A stretch of 64,000 nucleotides of DNA from Actinernus sp. WN-2022 (Eukaryota > Cnidaria > Anthozoa > Actiniaria > Actinernidae), in contig JAOWCC010000302.1 of assembly GCA_030867875.1 (NCBI GenBank), forward strand, positions 42,544 to 106,543, given 5' to 3'. Below, in pieces: positions 1 through 12,180 of the stretch. The notes beneath the pieces are model-generated. The model saw only the letters and a program-made list of their open reading frames with translations, was not told where the DNA came from and did no database searches. The position numbers were made by a program, and so were the translations under genes. The stretch's first letter is position 1; the number at the start of each line of letters is the position of its first letter.

Positions 1-2862
1 TCCTGATTAATCACTCCTGATTCCTGATTCCTGATTCATCATTCCTGATTCCTGATTCATCATTGCTGATTCCTGATTCATCATTCATCATTCCTGATTC
101 CTGATTCATCATTCCTGATTCATCATTCCTGATTCCTGACTCATCATTCCTGATTCATGATTCATGATTCATCATTCCTGATTCATCATTCCTGATTCCT
201 GATTCATCATTCATCATTCCTGATTCATCATTCCTTATTCCTGATTCATCATTCCTGATTCCTGATTCATCATTGCTGATTCCTGATTCATCATTCATCA
301 TTCCTGATTCCTGATTCATCATTCCTGATTCATCATTCCTGATTCCTGACTCATCATTCCTGATTCATGATTCATCATTCCTGATTCCTGATTCATCATT
401 CCTGATTCCTGATTCCTGATTCATCATTCCTGATTCATCATTCCTGATTCCTGACTCATCATTCATCATTCCTGATTCCTGATTCCTGATTCATCATTCA
501 TCATTCTTGATTCATCATTCATCATTCCTGATTCATCATTCCTGATTCCTGATTCATCATTCCAGATTCCTGATTCATCATTCCTGATTCATCATTCCTG
601 ATTCCTGACTCATCATTCATCATTCCTGATTCCTGATTCCTGATTCATCATTCCTGATTCATCATTCATCATTCCTGATTCATCATTCCTTATTCCTGAT
701 TCATCATTCCTGATTCCTGATTCATCATTCATCATTCCTGATTCATCATTCATCATTCCTGATTCGTCATTCATCATTCCTGATTCATCATTCCTGATTC
801 CTGATTCCTGATTCATCATTCCTGATTCCTGATTCCTGATTCATCATTCCTGATTCATCATTCCTGATTCCTGATTCATCATTCCTGATTCATCATTCCT
901 GATTCCTGATTCATCATTCCTGATTCCTGATTCATCATTCCTGATTCCTGATTCATCATTCCTGATTCCTGATTCATCATTCCTGATTCCTGATTCATCA
1001 TTCCTGATTCCTGATTCATCATTCCTGATTCCTGATTCATCATTCCTGATTCATGATTCACGATTCCTGATTCCTGATTCATCATTCCTCTTTCCTGATT
1101 CATCATTCCTGATTCCTGATTCATCATTCCTGATTCCTGATTCATCATTCCTGATTCCTGATTCATCAATCCTCATTCCTGATTCATCATTCCTCATTCC
1201 TGATTGATCATTCCTCATTCCTGATTGATCATTCCTCATTCCTGATTCATCATTCCTGATTCCTGATTCATCATTCCTGATTCCTGATTAATCACTCCTG
1301 ATTCCTGATTCCTGATTCATCATTCCTGATTCCTGATTCATCATTGCTGATTCCTGACTCATCATTCATCATTCCTGATTCATCATTCCTTATTCCTGAT
1401 TCATCATTCATCATTCCTGATTCATCATTCATCATTCCTGATTCATCATTTCTGATTCCTGATTCGTCATTCATCATTCCTGATTCATCATTCATCATTC
1501 CTCATTCCTGATTCCTGATTCATCATTCCTGATTCCTGATTCCTGATTCATCATTCCTGATTCATCATTCCTGATTCATCATTCATCATTGCTGATTCAT
1601 CATTCCTGATTCCTGATTCGTCATTCATCATTCCTGATTCATCATTCCTGATTCCTGATTCCTGATTCATCATTCCTGATTCCTGATTCCTGATTCATCA
1701 TTCCTGATTCCTGACTCATCATTCATCATTCCTGATTCCTGATTCCTGATTCATCATTCCTGATTCATCATTCATCATTCCTGATTCATCATTCCTTATT
1801 CCTGATTCATCATTCCTGATTCATCATTCATCATTCCTGATTCATCATTCATCATTCCTGATTCATCATTCATCATTCCTGATTCATCATTCCTGATTCC
1901 TGATTCATCATTCCTGAATCCTGATTCATCATTCCTGATTCATCATTTCTGATTCCTGATTCCCGATTCATCATTCATGATTCCTGATTCATCATTCCTC
2001 ATTCCTGATTCCTGATTCATCATTCCTGATTCCTGATTCATCATTCCTGATTCATGATTCACGATTCCTGATTCCTGATTCATCATTCCTCTTTCCTGAT
2101 TCATCATTCCTGATTCCTGATTCATCATTCCTGATTCCTGATTCATCATTCCTCATTCCTGATTCATCAATCCTGATTCCTGATTCATCATTCCTCATTC
2201 CTGATTGATCATTCCTCATTCCTGATACATCATTCCTGATTCCTGATTCATCATTCCTTATTCCTGATTAATCACTCCTGATTCCTGATTCCTGATTCAT
2301 CATTCCTGATTCCTGATTCATCATTGCTGATTCCTGATTCATCATTCATCATTCCTGATTCCTGATTCATCATTCCTGATTCATCATTCCTGATTCCTGA
2401 CTCATCATTCATCATTCCTGATTCCTGATTCCTGATTCATCATTCATCATTCCTGATTCATCATTCATCATTCCTGATTCATCATTCCTGATTCCTGATT
2501 CATCATTCCAGATTCCTGATTCATCATTCCTGATTCATCATTCCTGATTCCTGACTCATCATTCATCATTCCTGATTCCTGATTCCTGATTCATCATTCC
2601 TGATTCATCATTCATCATTCTTGATTCATCATTCCTTATTCCTGATTCATCATTCCTGATTCCTGATTCATCATTCATCATTCCTGATTCATCATTCATC
2701 ATTCCTGATTCGTCATTCATCATTCCTGATTCATCATTCCTGATTCCTGATTCCTGATTCATCATTCCTGATTCCTGATTCCTGATTCATCATTCCTGAT
2801 TCATCATTCCTGATTCATCATTCATCATTCCTGATTCATCATTCCTGATTCCTGATTCATCA
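1..2862. repeat. Higher-order block D1, copy a
   Basis: This segment matches 12181-15035. The offset is 12,180 bases up to about 2,010 and 12,173 after that, because the second copy lacks one TTCCTGA unit. Only two base differences were seen: T1079 against A13259, and C1164 against G13344. The match ends at 2863, where this copy has TTCATCA and the other has TTCCTGA. The block holds the palindromic TGATTAATCA landmark at 4-13 and TTAATCA again at 1288 and 2268, a TTCCCGA-to-TTCCTCT cassette near 1960-2092, and several TGACTCA sites such as 137-143. The left end is cut by the window. Confidence 0.93.
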
Positions 2863-3842
2863 TTCATCATTCCTGATTCATCATTCATCATTCCTGATTC
2901 ATCATTCATCATTCCTGATTCATCATTCCTGATTCCTGATTCATCATTCCTGAATCCTGATTCATCATTCCTGATTCATCATTTCTGATTCCTGATTCCC
3001 GATTCATCATTCATGATTCCTGATTCATCATTCATCATTCCTGATTCCTGATTCATCATTCCTGATTCCTGATTCATCATTCCTGATTCCTGACTCATCA
3101 TTCATCATTCCTGATTCATCATTCCTTATTCCTGATTCATCATTCCTGAATACTGATTCATCATTCATCATTCCTGATTCATCATTCCTGATTCCTGATT
3201 CGTCATTCCAGATTCCTGATTCATCATTGCTGATTCCTGATTCATCATCGCTGATTCAGCATTCATCATTCCTGATTCATCATTCCTGATTCCTGATTCA
3301 TCATTCATCATTCCTGATTCATCATTCCAGATTCCTGATTCATCATTCCTGATTCATCATTCATCATTCCTGATTCATCATTCATCATTCCTGATTCCTG
3401 ATTCCTGATTCATCATTCCTGATTCATCATTCATCATTCCTGATTCATCATTCCTTATTCCTGATTCATCATTACTGATTCCTGATTCATCATTCATCAT
3501 TCCTGATTCATCATTCATCATTCCTGATTCGTCATTCATCATTCCTGATTCATCATTCCTGATTCCTGATTCATCATTCATCATTCCTGATTCATCATTC
3601 CTTATTCCTGATTCATCATTCCAGATTCCTGATTCATCATTCATCATTCCTGATTCATCATTCCTGATTCCTGACTCATCATTCATCATTCCTGATTCAT
3701 CATTCCTTATTCCTGATTCATCATTCCTGAATACTGATTCATCATTCATCATTCCTGATTCATCATTCCTGATTCCTGATTCGTCATTCCTGATTCCTGA
3801 TTCATCATTGCTGATTCCTGATTCATCATCGCTGATTCAGCA
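2520..3842. repeat. Tandem 1,323-bp higher-order unit D2, copy a
   Basis: The segment is followed immediately by a second copy at 3843-5165. The copies match closely, including the rare landmark TCGCTGA TTCAGCA at 3248 and 3829, repeated at 4571 and 5152. The left boundary is sharp: TTCCTGA at 2513 corresponds to TTCAGCA at 3836. The unit is 189 heptamers long. Its first part also belongs to block D1, so the duplication started inside that block. Confidence 0.93.
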
Positions 3843-5165
3843 TTCATCATTCCTGATTCATCATTCCTGATTCCTGACTCATCATTCATCATTCCTGATT
3901 CCTGATTCCTGATTCATCATTCCTGATTCATCATTCATCATTCTTGATTCATCATTCCTTATTCCTGATTCATCATTCCTGATTCCTGATTCATCATTCA
4001 TCATTCCTGATTCATCATTCATCATTCCTGATTCGTCATTCATCATTCCTGATTCATCATTCCTGATTCCTGATTCCTGATTCATCATTCCTGATTCCTG
4101 ATTCCTGATTCATCATTCCTGATTCATCATTCCTGATTCATCATTCATCATTCCTGATTCATCATTCCTGATTCCTGATTCATCATTCATCATTCCTGAT
4201 TCATCATTCATCATTCCTGATTCATCATTCATCATTCCTGATTCATCATTCCTGATTCCTGATTCATCATTCCTGAATCCTGATTCATCATTCCTGATTC
4301 ATCATTTCTGATTCCTGATTCCCGATTCATCATTCATGATTCCTGATTCATCATTCATCATTCCTGATTCCTGATTCATCATTCCTGATTCCTGATTCAT
4401 CATTCCTGATTCCTGACTCATCATTCATCATTCCTGATTCATCATTCCTTATTCCTGATTCATCATTCCTGAATACTGATTCATCATTCATCATTCCTGA
4501 TTCATCATTCCTGATTCCTGATTCGTCATTCCAGATTCCTGATTCATCATTGCTGATTCCTGATTCATCATCGCTGATTCAGCATTCATCATTCCTGATT
4601 CATCATTCCTGATTCCTGATTCATCATTCATCATTCCTGATTCATCATTCCAGATTCCTGATTCATCATTCCTGATTCATCATTCATCATTCCTGATTCA
4701 TCATTCATCATTCCTGATTCCTGATTCCTGATTCATCATTCCTGATTCATCATTCATCATTCCTGATTCATCATTCCTTATTCCTGATTCATCATTACTG
4801 ATTCCTGATTCATCATTCATCATTCCTGATTCATCATTCATCATTCCTGATTCGTCATTCATCATTCCTGATTCATCATTCCTGATTCCTGATTCATCAT
4901 TCATCATTCCTGATTCATCATTCCTTATTCCTGATTCATCATTCCAGATTCCTGATTCATCATTCATCATTCCTGATTCATCATTCCTGATTCCTGACTC
5001 ATCATTCATCATTCCTGATTCATCATTCCTTATTCCTGATTCATCATTCCTGAATACTGATTCATCATTCATCATTCCTGATTCATCATTCCTGATTCCT
5101 GATTCGTCATTCCTGATTCCTGATTCATCATTGCTGATTCCTGATTCATCATCGCTGATTCAGCA
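3843..5165. repeat. Tandem 1,323-bp higher-order unit D2, copy b
   Basis: Second copy of the preceding unit at an offset of exactly 1,323 bases. Homology runs a little past the unit end, to about 5196. There the first copy has CTCATCA and the second TTCATCA. This short overrun is what unequal exchange between aligned copies would leave. Confidence 0.93.
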
Positions 5166-5195
5166 TTCATCATTCCTGATTCATCATTCCTGATT

Positions 5196-5585
5196 CCTGA
5201 TTCATCATTCATCATTCCTGATTCATCATTCCAGATTCCTGATTCATCATTCCTGATTCATCATTCATCATTCCTGATTCATCATTCATCATTCCTGATT
5301 CCTGATTCCTGATTCATCATTCCTGATTCCTGATTCATCATTCATCATTCCTGATTCATCATTCATCATTCCTGATTCGTCATTCATCATTCCTGATTCA
5401 TCATTCCTGATTCCTGATTCCTGATTCATCATTCCTGATTCCTGATTCCTGATTCATCATTCCTGATTCATCATTCATCATTCCTGATTCATCATTCCTG
5501 ATTCCTGATTCATCATTCCTGATTCATCATTCATCATTCCTGATTCATCATTCATCATTCCTGATTCATCATTCCTGATTCCTGA
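5196..5585. repeat. Heptamer array between blocks D2 and D3
   Basis: These roughly 390 bases are ordinary A and B heptamers, with TTCCAGA near 5231 and TTCGTCA near 5378. I did not assign them to one of the long copied blocks. No gene or unique sequence is seen. Confidence 0.85.
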
Positions 5586-6614
5586 TTCATCATTCCTGAT
5601 TCATCATTCCTGATTCATCATTCATCATTCCTGATTCATTATTTCTGATTCATCATTCCTGATTCATCATTCATCATTCCTGATTCATCATTCATCATTC
5701 CTGATTCATCATTTCTGATTCCTGATTCGTCATTCATCATTCCTGATTCATCATTCATCATTCCTCATTCCTGATTCCTGATTCATCATTCCTGATTCCT
5801 GAATCCTGATTCATCATTCCTGATTCATCATTCCTGATTCATCATTCATCATTCCTGATTCATCATTCCTGATTCCTGATTCGTCATTCATCATTCCTGA
5901 TTCATCATTCCTGATTCCTGATTCCTGATTCATCATTCCTGATTCCTGATTCCTGATTCATCATTCCTGATTCCTGACTCATCATTCATCATTCCTGATT
6001 CCTGATTCCTGATTCATCATTCCTGATTCGTCATTCATCATTCCTGATTCATCATTCCTTATTCCTGATTCATCATTCCTGATTCATCATTCATCATTCC
6101 TGATTCCTGATTCCTGATTCATCATTCCTGATTCATCATTCATCATTCCTGATTCATCATTCCTTATTCCTGATTCATCATTCCTGATTCATCATTCATC
6201 ATTCCTGATTCCTGATTCATCATTCCTGATTCCTGATTCATCATTCCTCATTCCTGATTCATCAATCCTCATTCCTGATTCATCATTCCTCATTCCTGAT
6301 TGATCATTCCTCATTCCTGATACATCATTCCTCATTCCTGATTCATCATTCCTTATTCCTGATTAATCACTCCTGATTCCTGATTCCTGATTCATCATTC
6401 CTGATTCCTGATTCATCATTGCTGATTCCTGATTCATCATTCATCATTCCTGATTCCTGATTCATCATTCCTGATTCATCATTCCTGATTCCTGACTCAT
6501 CATTCATCATTCCTGATTCCTGATTCATCATTCATCATTCCTGATTCATCATTCATCATTCCTGATTCATCATTCCTGATTCCTGATTCATCATTCCAGA
6601 TTCCTGATTCATCA

Positions 6615-7132
6615 TTCCTGATTCATCATTCCTGATTCCTGACTCATCATTCATCATTCCTGATTCCTGATTCCTGATTCATCATTCCTGATTCATCATT
6701 CATCATTCCTGATTCATCATTTCTGATTCCTGATTCCCGATTCATCATTCATGATTCCTGATTCATCATTCCTCATTCCTGATTCCTGATTCATCATTCC
6801 TGATTCCTGATTCATCATTCCTGATTCATGATTCACGATTCCTGATTCCTGATTCATCATTCCTCTTTCCTGATTCATCATTCCTGATTCCTGATTCATC
6901 ATTCCTGATTCCTGATTCATGATTCCTCATTCCTGATTCATCAATCCTCATTCCTGATTCATCATTCCTCATTCCTGATTCATCATTCCTCATTCCTGAT
7001 ACATCATTCCTGATTCCTGATTCATCATTCCTTATTCCTGATTAATCACTCCTGATTCCTGATTCCTGATTCATCATTCCTGATTCCTGATTCATCATTG
7101 CTGATTCCTGATTCATCATTCATCATTCCTGA
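6615..7132. repeat. 588-bp-spaced subunit E1, copy a
   Basis: This 518-bp subunit lies inside block D3 and recurs 588 bases downstream at 7203-7720, and again at 9751-10268. It contains the cassette TTCCCGA, TTCATGA, TTCACGA, TTCCTCT at 6734, 6825, 6832 and 6860, then TACATCA, TTCCTTA and TTAATCA at 7042. The spacing is 84 heptamers. Boundaries are sharp at single heptamers: 6608 is TTCATCA against TTCCTGA at 7196. Confidence 0.9.
6734..6866. repeat. Representative P cassette (TTCCCGA ... TTCATGA TTCACGA ... TTCCTCT)
   Basis: A 19-heptamer cassette whose variant units keep fixed spacing: TTCCCGA at 0, TTCATGA at +91, TTCACGA at +98 and TTCCTCT at +126. The first three distances hold at 1960 in block D1 as well. 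Many further copies and partial copies occur along the window, for example at 7322 and 9870. The cassette holds two of the few CpG dinucleotides in the array. No function is evident; it is a useful landmark. Confidence 0.85.
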
Positions 7133-7202
7133 CTCATCATTCATCATTCCTGATTCCTGATTCCTGATTCATCATTCCTGATTCCTGATTCATCATTCCT
7201 GA

Positions 7203-8742
7203 TTCCTGATTCATCATTCCTGATTCCTGACTCATCATTCATCATTCCTGATTCCTGATTCCTGATTCATCATTCCTGATTCATCATTCATCATTCCTGA
7301 TTCATCATTTCTGATTCCTGATTCCCGATTCATCATTCATGATTCCTGATTCATCATTCCTCATTCCTGATTCCTGATTCATCATTCCTGATTCCTGATT
7401 CATCATTCCTGATTCATGATTCACGATTCCTGATTCCTGATTCATCATTCCTCTTTCCTGATTCATCATTCCTGATTCCTGATTCATCATTCCTGATTCC
7501 TGATTCATGATTCCTCATTCCTGATTCATCAATCCTCATTCCTGATTCATCATTCCTCATTCCTGATTCATCATTCCTCATTCCTGATACATCATTCCTG
7601 ATTCCTGATTCATCATTCCTTATTCCTGATTAATCACTCCTGATTCCTGATTCCTGATTCATCATTCCTGATTCCTGATTCATCATTGCTGATTCCTGAT
7701 TCATCATTCATCATTCCTGATTCCTGATTCATCATTCCTGATTCATCATTCCTGATTCCTGACTCATCATTCCTGATTCATGATTCATCATTCATCATTC
7801 CTGATTCATCATTCCTGATTCCTGATTCATCATTCCTGATTCCTGATTCATCATTCCTGATTCATCATTCCTGATTCCTGATTCATCATTCCTGATTCCT
7901 GATTCATCATTCCTGATAAATGATTCACGATTCCTGATTCCTGGTTCATCATTCCTCTTTCCTGATTCATCATTCCTGATTCCTGATTCATCATTCCTGA
8001 TTCCTGATTCATCATTCCTCATTCCTAATTCATCAATCCTCATTCCTGATTCATCATTCCTCATTCCTGATTGATCATTCCTCATTCCTGATTGATCATT
8101 CGTCATTCCTGATTCATCATTCCTGATTCCTGATTCATCATTCCTGATTCCTGATTCATCACTCCTGATTCCTGATTCATCATTCCTGATTCCTGATTCA
8201 TCATTGCTGATTCCTGACTCATCATGCATCATTCCTGATTCATCATTCCTGATTCCTGATTCATCATTCCTGATTCCTGATTCATCATTCATCATTCCTG
8301 ATTCATCATTCCTTATTCCTGATTCATCATTCCAGATTCCTGATTCATCATTCATCATTCCTGATTCATCATTCCTGATTCCTGACTCATCATTCATCAT
8401 TCCTGATTCATCATTCCTTATTCCTGATTCATCATTCCTGAATACTGATTCATCATTCATCATTCCTGATTCATCATTCCTGATTCCTGATTCGTCATTC
8501 CTGATTCCTGATTCATCATTGCTGATTCCTGATTCATCATCGCTGATTCAGCATTCATCATTCCTGATTCATCATTCCTGATTCCTGATTCATCATTCAT
8601 CATTCCTGATTCATCATTCCAGATTCCTGATTCATCATTCCTGATTCATCATTCATCATTCCTGATTCATCATTCATCATTCCTGATTCCTGATTCCTGA
8701 TTCATCATTCCTGATTCATCATTCATCATTCCTGATTCATCA
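7203..8742. repeat. Higher-order block D4, copy a
   Basis: This segment matches 9751-11297, first at offset 2,548 and then at 2,555 after a one-heptamer difference near 7.85 kb. Shared landmarks include TTCCTGA TAAATGA TTCACGA near 7.92 kb, the unusual TGCATC near 8225, and TCGCTGA TTCAGCA at 8540 (11095 in the other copy). Its left part is subunit E1, so it is nested with block D3. It ends where 8743 is TTCCTGA and 11298 is TTCCTTA. Confidence 0.9.
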
Positions 8743-10268
8743 TTCCTGATTCATCATTCATCATTCCTGATTCATTATTTCTGATTCATCATTCCTGATT
8801 CATCATTCATCATTCCTGATTCATCATTCATCATTCCTGATTCATCATTTCTGATTCCTGATTCGTCATTCATCATTCCTGATTCATCATTCATCATTCC
8901 TCATTCCTGATTCCTGATTCATCATTCCTGATTCCTGAATCCTGATTCATCATTCCTGATTCATCATTCCTGATTCATCATTCATCATTCCTGATTCATC
9001 ATTCCTGATTCCTGATTCGTCATTCATCATTCCTGATTCATCATTCCTGATTCCTGATTCCTGATTCATCATTCCTGATTCCTGATTCCTGATTCATCAT
9101 TCCTGATTCCTGACTCATCATTCATCATTCCTGATTCCTGATTCCTGATTCATCATTCCTGATTCATCATTCATCATTCCTGATTCATCATTCCTTATTC
9201 CTGATTCATCATTCCTGATTCATCATTCATCATTCCTGATTCCTGATTCCTGATTCATCATTCCTGATTCATCATTCATCATTCCTGATTCATCATTCCT
9301 TATTCCTGATTCATCATTCCTGATTCATCATTCATCATTCCTGATTCCTGATTCATCATTCCTGATTCCTGATTCATCATTCCTCATTCCTGATTCATCA
9401 ATCCTCATTCCTGATTCATCATTCCTCATTCCTGATTGATCATTCCTCATTCCTGATACATCATTCCTCATTCCTGATTCATCATTCCTTATTCCTGATT
9501 AATCACTCCTGATTCCTGATTCCTGATTCATCATTCCTGATTCCTGATTCATCATTGCTGATTCCTGATTCATCATTCATCATTCCTGATTCCTGATTCA
9601 TCATTCCTGATTCATCATTCCTGATTCCTGACTCATCATTCATCATTCCTGATTCCTGATTCATCATTCATCATTCCTGATTCATCATTCATCATTCCTG
9701 ATTCATCATTCCTGATTCCTGATTCATCATTCCAGATTCCTGATTCATCATTCCTGATTCATCATTCCTGATTCCTGACTCATCATTCATCATTCCTGAT
9801 TCCTGATTCCTGATTCATCATTCCTGATTCATCATTCATCATTCCTGATTCATCATTTCTGATTCCTGATTCCCGATTCATCATTCATGATTCCTGATTC
9901 ATCATTCCTCATTCCTGATTCCTGATTCATCATTCCTGATTCCTGATTCATCATTCCTGATTCATGATTCACGATTCCTGATTCCTGATTCATCATTCCT
10001 CTTTCCTGATTCATCATTCCTGATTCCTGATTCATCATTCCTGATTCCTGATTCATGATTCCTCATTCCTGATTCATCAATCCTCATTCCTGATTCATCA
10101 TTCCTCATTCCTGATTCATCATTCCTCATTCCTGATACATCATTCCTGATTCCTGATTCATCATTCCTTATTCCTGATTAATCACTCCTGATTCCTGATT
10201 CCTGATTCATCATTCCTGATTCCTGATTCATCATTGCTGATTCCTGATTCATCATTCATCATTCCTGA
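8722..10268. repeat. Higher-order block D3, copy b
   Basis: Second copy of 5586-7132 at offset 3,136, without any length change. Its right part, 9751-10268, is a third copy of subunit E1 and starts block D4 copy b. Blocks D3 and D4 therefore interlock, as expected from repeated unequal exchange in different alignments. Confidence 0.92.
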
Positions 10269-11297
10269 TTCCTGATTCATCATTCCTGATTCATCATTCC
10301 TGATTCCTGACTCATCATTCCTGATTCATGATTCATCATTCATCATTCCTGATTCATCATTCCTGATTCCTGATTCATCATTCCTGATTCCTGATTCATC
10401 ATTCCTGATTCCTGATTCATCATTCCTGATTCCTGATTCATCATTCCTGATTCCTGATTCATCATTCCTGATAAATGATTCACGATTCCTGATTCCTGGT
10501 TCATCATTCCTCTTTCCTGATTCATCATTCCTGATTCCTGATTCATCATTCCTGATTCCTGATTCATCATTCCTCATTCCTAATTCATCAATCCTCATTC
10601 CTGATTCATCATTCCTCATTCCTGATTGATCATTCCTCATTCCTGATTGATCATTCGTCATTCCTGATTCATCATTCCTGATTCCTGATTCATCATTCCT
10701 GATTCCTGATTCATCACTCCTGATTCCTGATTCATCATTCCTGATTCCTGATTCATCATTGCTGATTCCTGACTCATCATGCATCATTCCTGATTCATCA
10801 TTCCTGATTCCTGATTCATCATTCCTGATTCCTGATTCATCATTCATCATTCCTGATTCATCATTCCTTATTCCTGATTCATCATTCCAGATTCCTGATT
10901 CATCATTCATCATTCCTGATTCATCATTCCTGATTCCTGACTCATCATTCATCATTCCTGATTCATCATTCCTTATTCCTGATTCATCATTCCTGAATAC
11001 TGATTCATCATTCATCATTCCTGATTCATCATTCCTGATTCCTGATTCGTCATTCCTGATTCCTGATTCATCATTGCTGATTCCTGATTCATCATCGCTG
11101 ATTCAGCATTCATCATTCCTGATTCATCATTCCTGATTCCTGATTCATCATTCATCATTCCTGATTCATCATTCCAGATTCCTGATTCATCATTCCTGAT
11201 TCATCATTCATCATTCCTGATTCATCATTCATCATTCCTGATTCCTGATTCCTGATTCATCATTCCTGATTCATCATTCATCATTCCTGATTCATCA
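9751..11297. repeat. Higher-order block D4, copy b
   Basis: Second copy of 7203-8742, one heptamer longer. It carries the same TAAATGA TTCACGA variant pair near 10.47 kb and TCGCTGA TTCAGCA at 11095. Confidence 0.9.
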
Positions 11298-12180
11298 TTC
11301 CTTATTCCTGATTCATCATTCCTGATTCCTGATTCATCATTCATCATTCCTGATTCATCATTCATCATTCCTGATTCGTCATTCATCATTCCTGATTCAT
11401 CATTCCTGATTCCTGATTCATCATTCATCATTCCTGATTCATCATTCCTTATTCCTGATTCATCATTCCAGATTCCTGATTCATCATTCATCATTCCTGA
11501 TTCATCATTCATCATTCCTGATTCATCATTCATCATTCCTGATTCATCATTCCTGATTCCTGATTCATCATTCCTGAATCCTGATTCATCATTCCTGATT
11601 CATCATTTCTGATTTCTGATTCCCGATTCATCATTCATGATTCCTGATTCATCATTCCTCATTCCTGATTCCTGATTCATCATTCCTGATTCCTGATTCA
11701 TCATTCCTGATTCTTGATTCATCATTCCTGATTCATGATTCACGATTCCTGATTCCTGATTCATCATTCCTCTTTCCTGATTCATCATTCCTGATTCCTG
11801 ATTCATCATTCCTGATTCCTGATTCATCATTCCTCATTCCTGATTCATCAATCCTCATTCCTGATTCATCATTCCTCATTCCTGATTCATCATTCATCAT
11901 TCCTGATTCCTGACTCATCATTCCTGATTCATGATTCATGATTCATCATTCCTGATTCATCATTCCTGATTCCTGATTCATCATTCATCATTCCTGATTC
12001 ATCATTCCTTATTCCTGATTCATCATTCCTGATTCTTGATTCATCATTCATCATTCCTGATTCATCATTCCTGATTCCTGATTCATCATTCCTGATTCCT
12101 GATTCCTGATTCATCATTCCTGATTCATCATTCCTGATTCCTGATACATCATTCCTGATTCCTGATTCATCATTCCTTAT
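11298..12180. repeat. Heptamer array between D4 and the second D1 copy
   Basis: About 880 bases of A and B heptamers with the usual variants: TTCCTTA at 11298 and near 11.45 kb, a P-type cassette around 11.62-11.78 kb, and TTCTTGA near 11711 and 12034. No gene or non-repeat sequence is seen. Confidence 0.88.

Larger units (their letters stand above)
5586..7132. repeat. Higher-order block D3, copy a
   Basis: This segment matches 8722-10268 at a constant offset of 3,136 bases. It carries the rare TTCATTA TTTCTGA landmark at 5635 (8771 in the other copy), TTAATCA at 6363 and 7042 (9499 and 10178), and the TTCCCGA cassette at 6734 (9870). The match starts at 5586, since 5579 is TTCCTGA where the other copy has TTCATCA. 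It ends where this copy has CTCATCA at 7133 and the other has TTCCTGA. Confidence 0.92.

Noticed and set aside
2520..5165. 147-bp multiples (588 and 1,323) as proof of nucleosome-sized units
   Set aside because: Other clear unit lengths (581, 1,043, 3,136, 3,360, 6,546) are not multiples of 147, so the match may be accidental. It is kept only as a low-interest idea.
8204..8581. Plus-strand open frame of FLIPDSS repeats (125 codons), present in several blocks
   Set aside because: This is the antisense reading of the same array. A frame open on both strands over the same bases is expected from the 21-base period and is not evidence of coding.
10326..11018. Longest minus-strand open frame (230 codons) as a low-complexity repeat protein
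   Set aside because: It has the same periodic residues as all other frames, contains no domain, signal or non-repeat terminus, and a shorter version occurs in the paralogous block at 7795-8463 with a different end.
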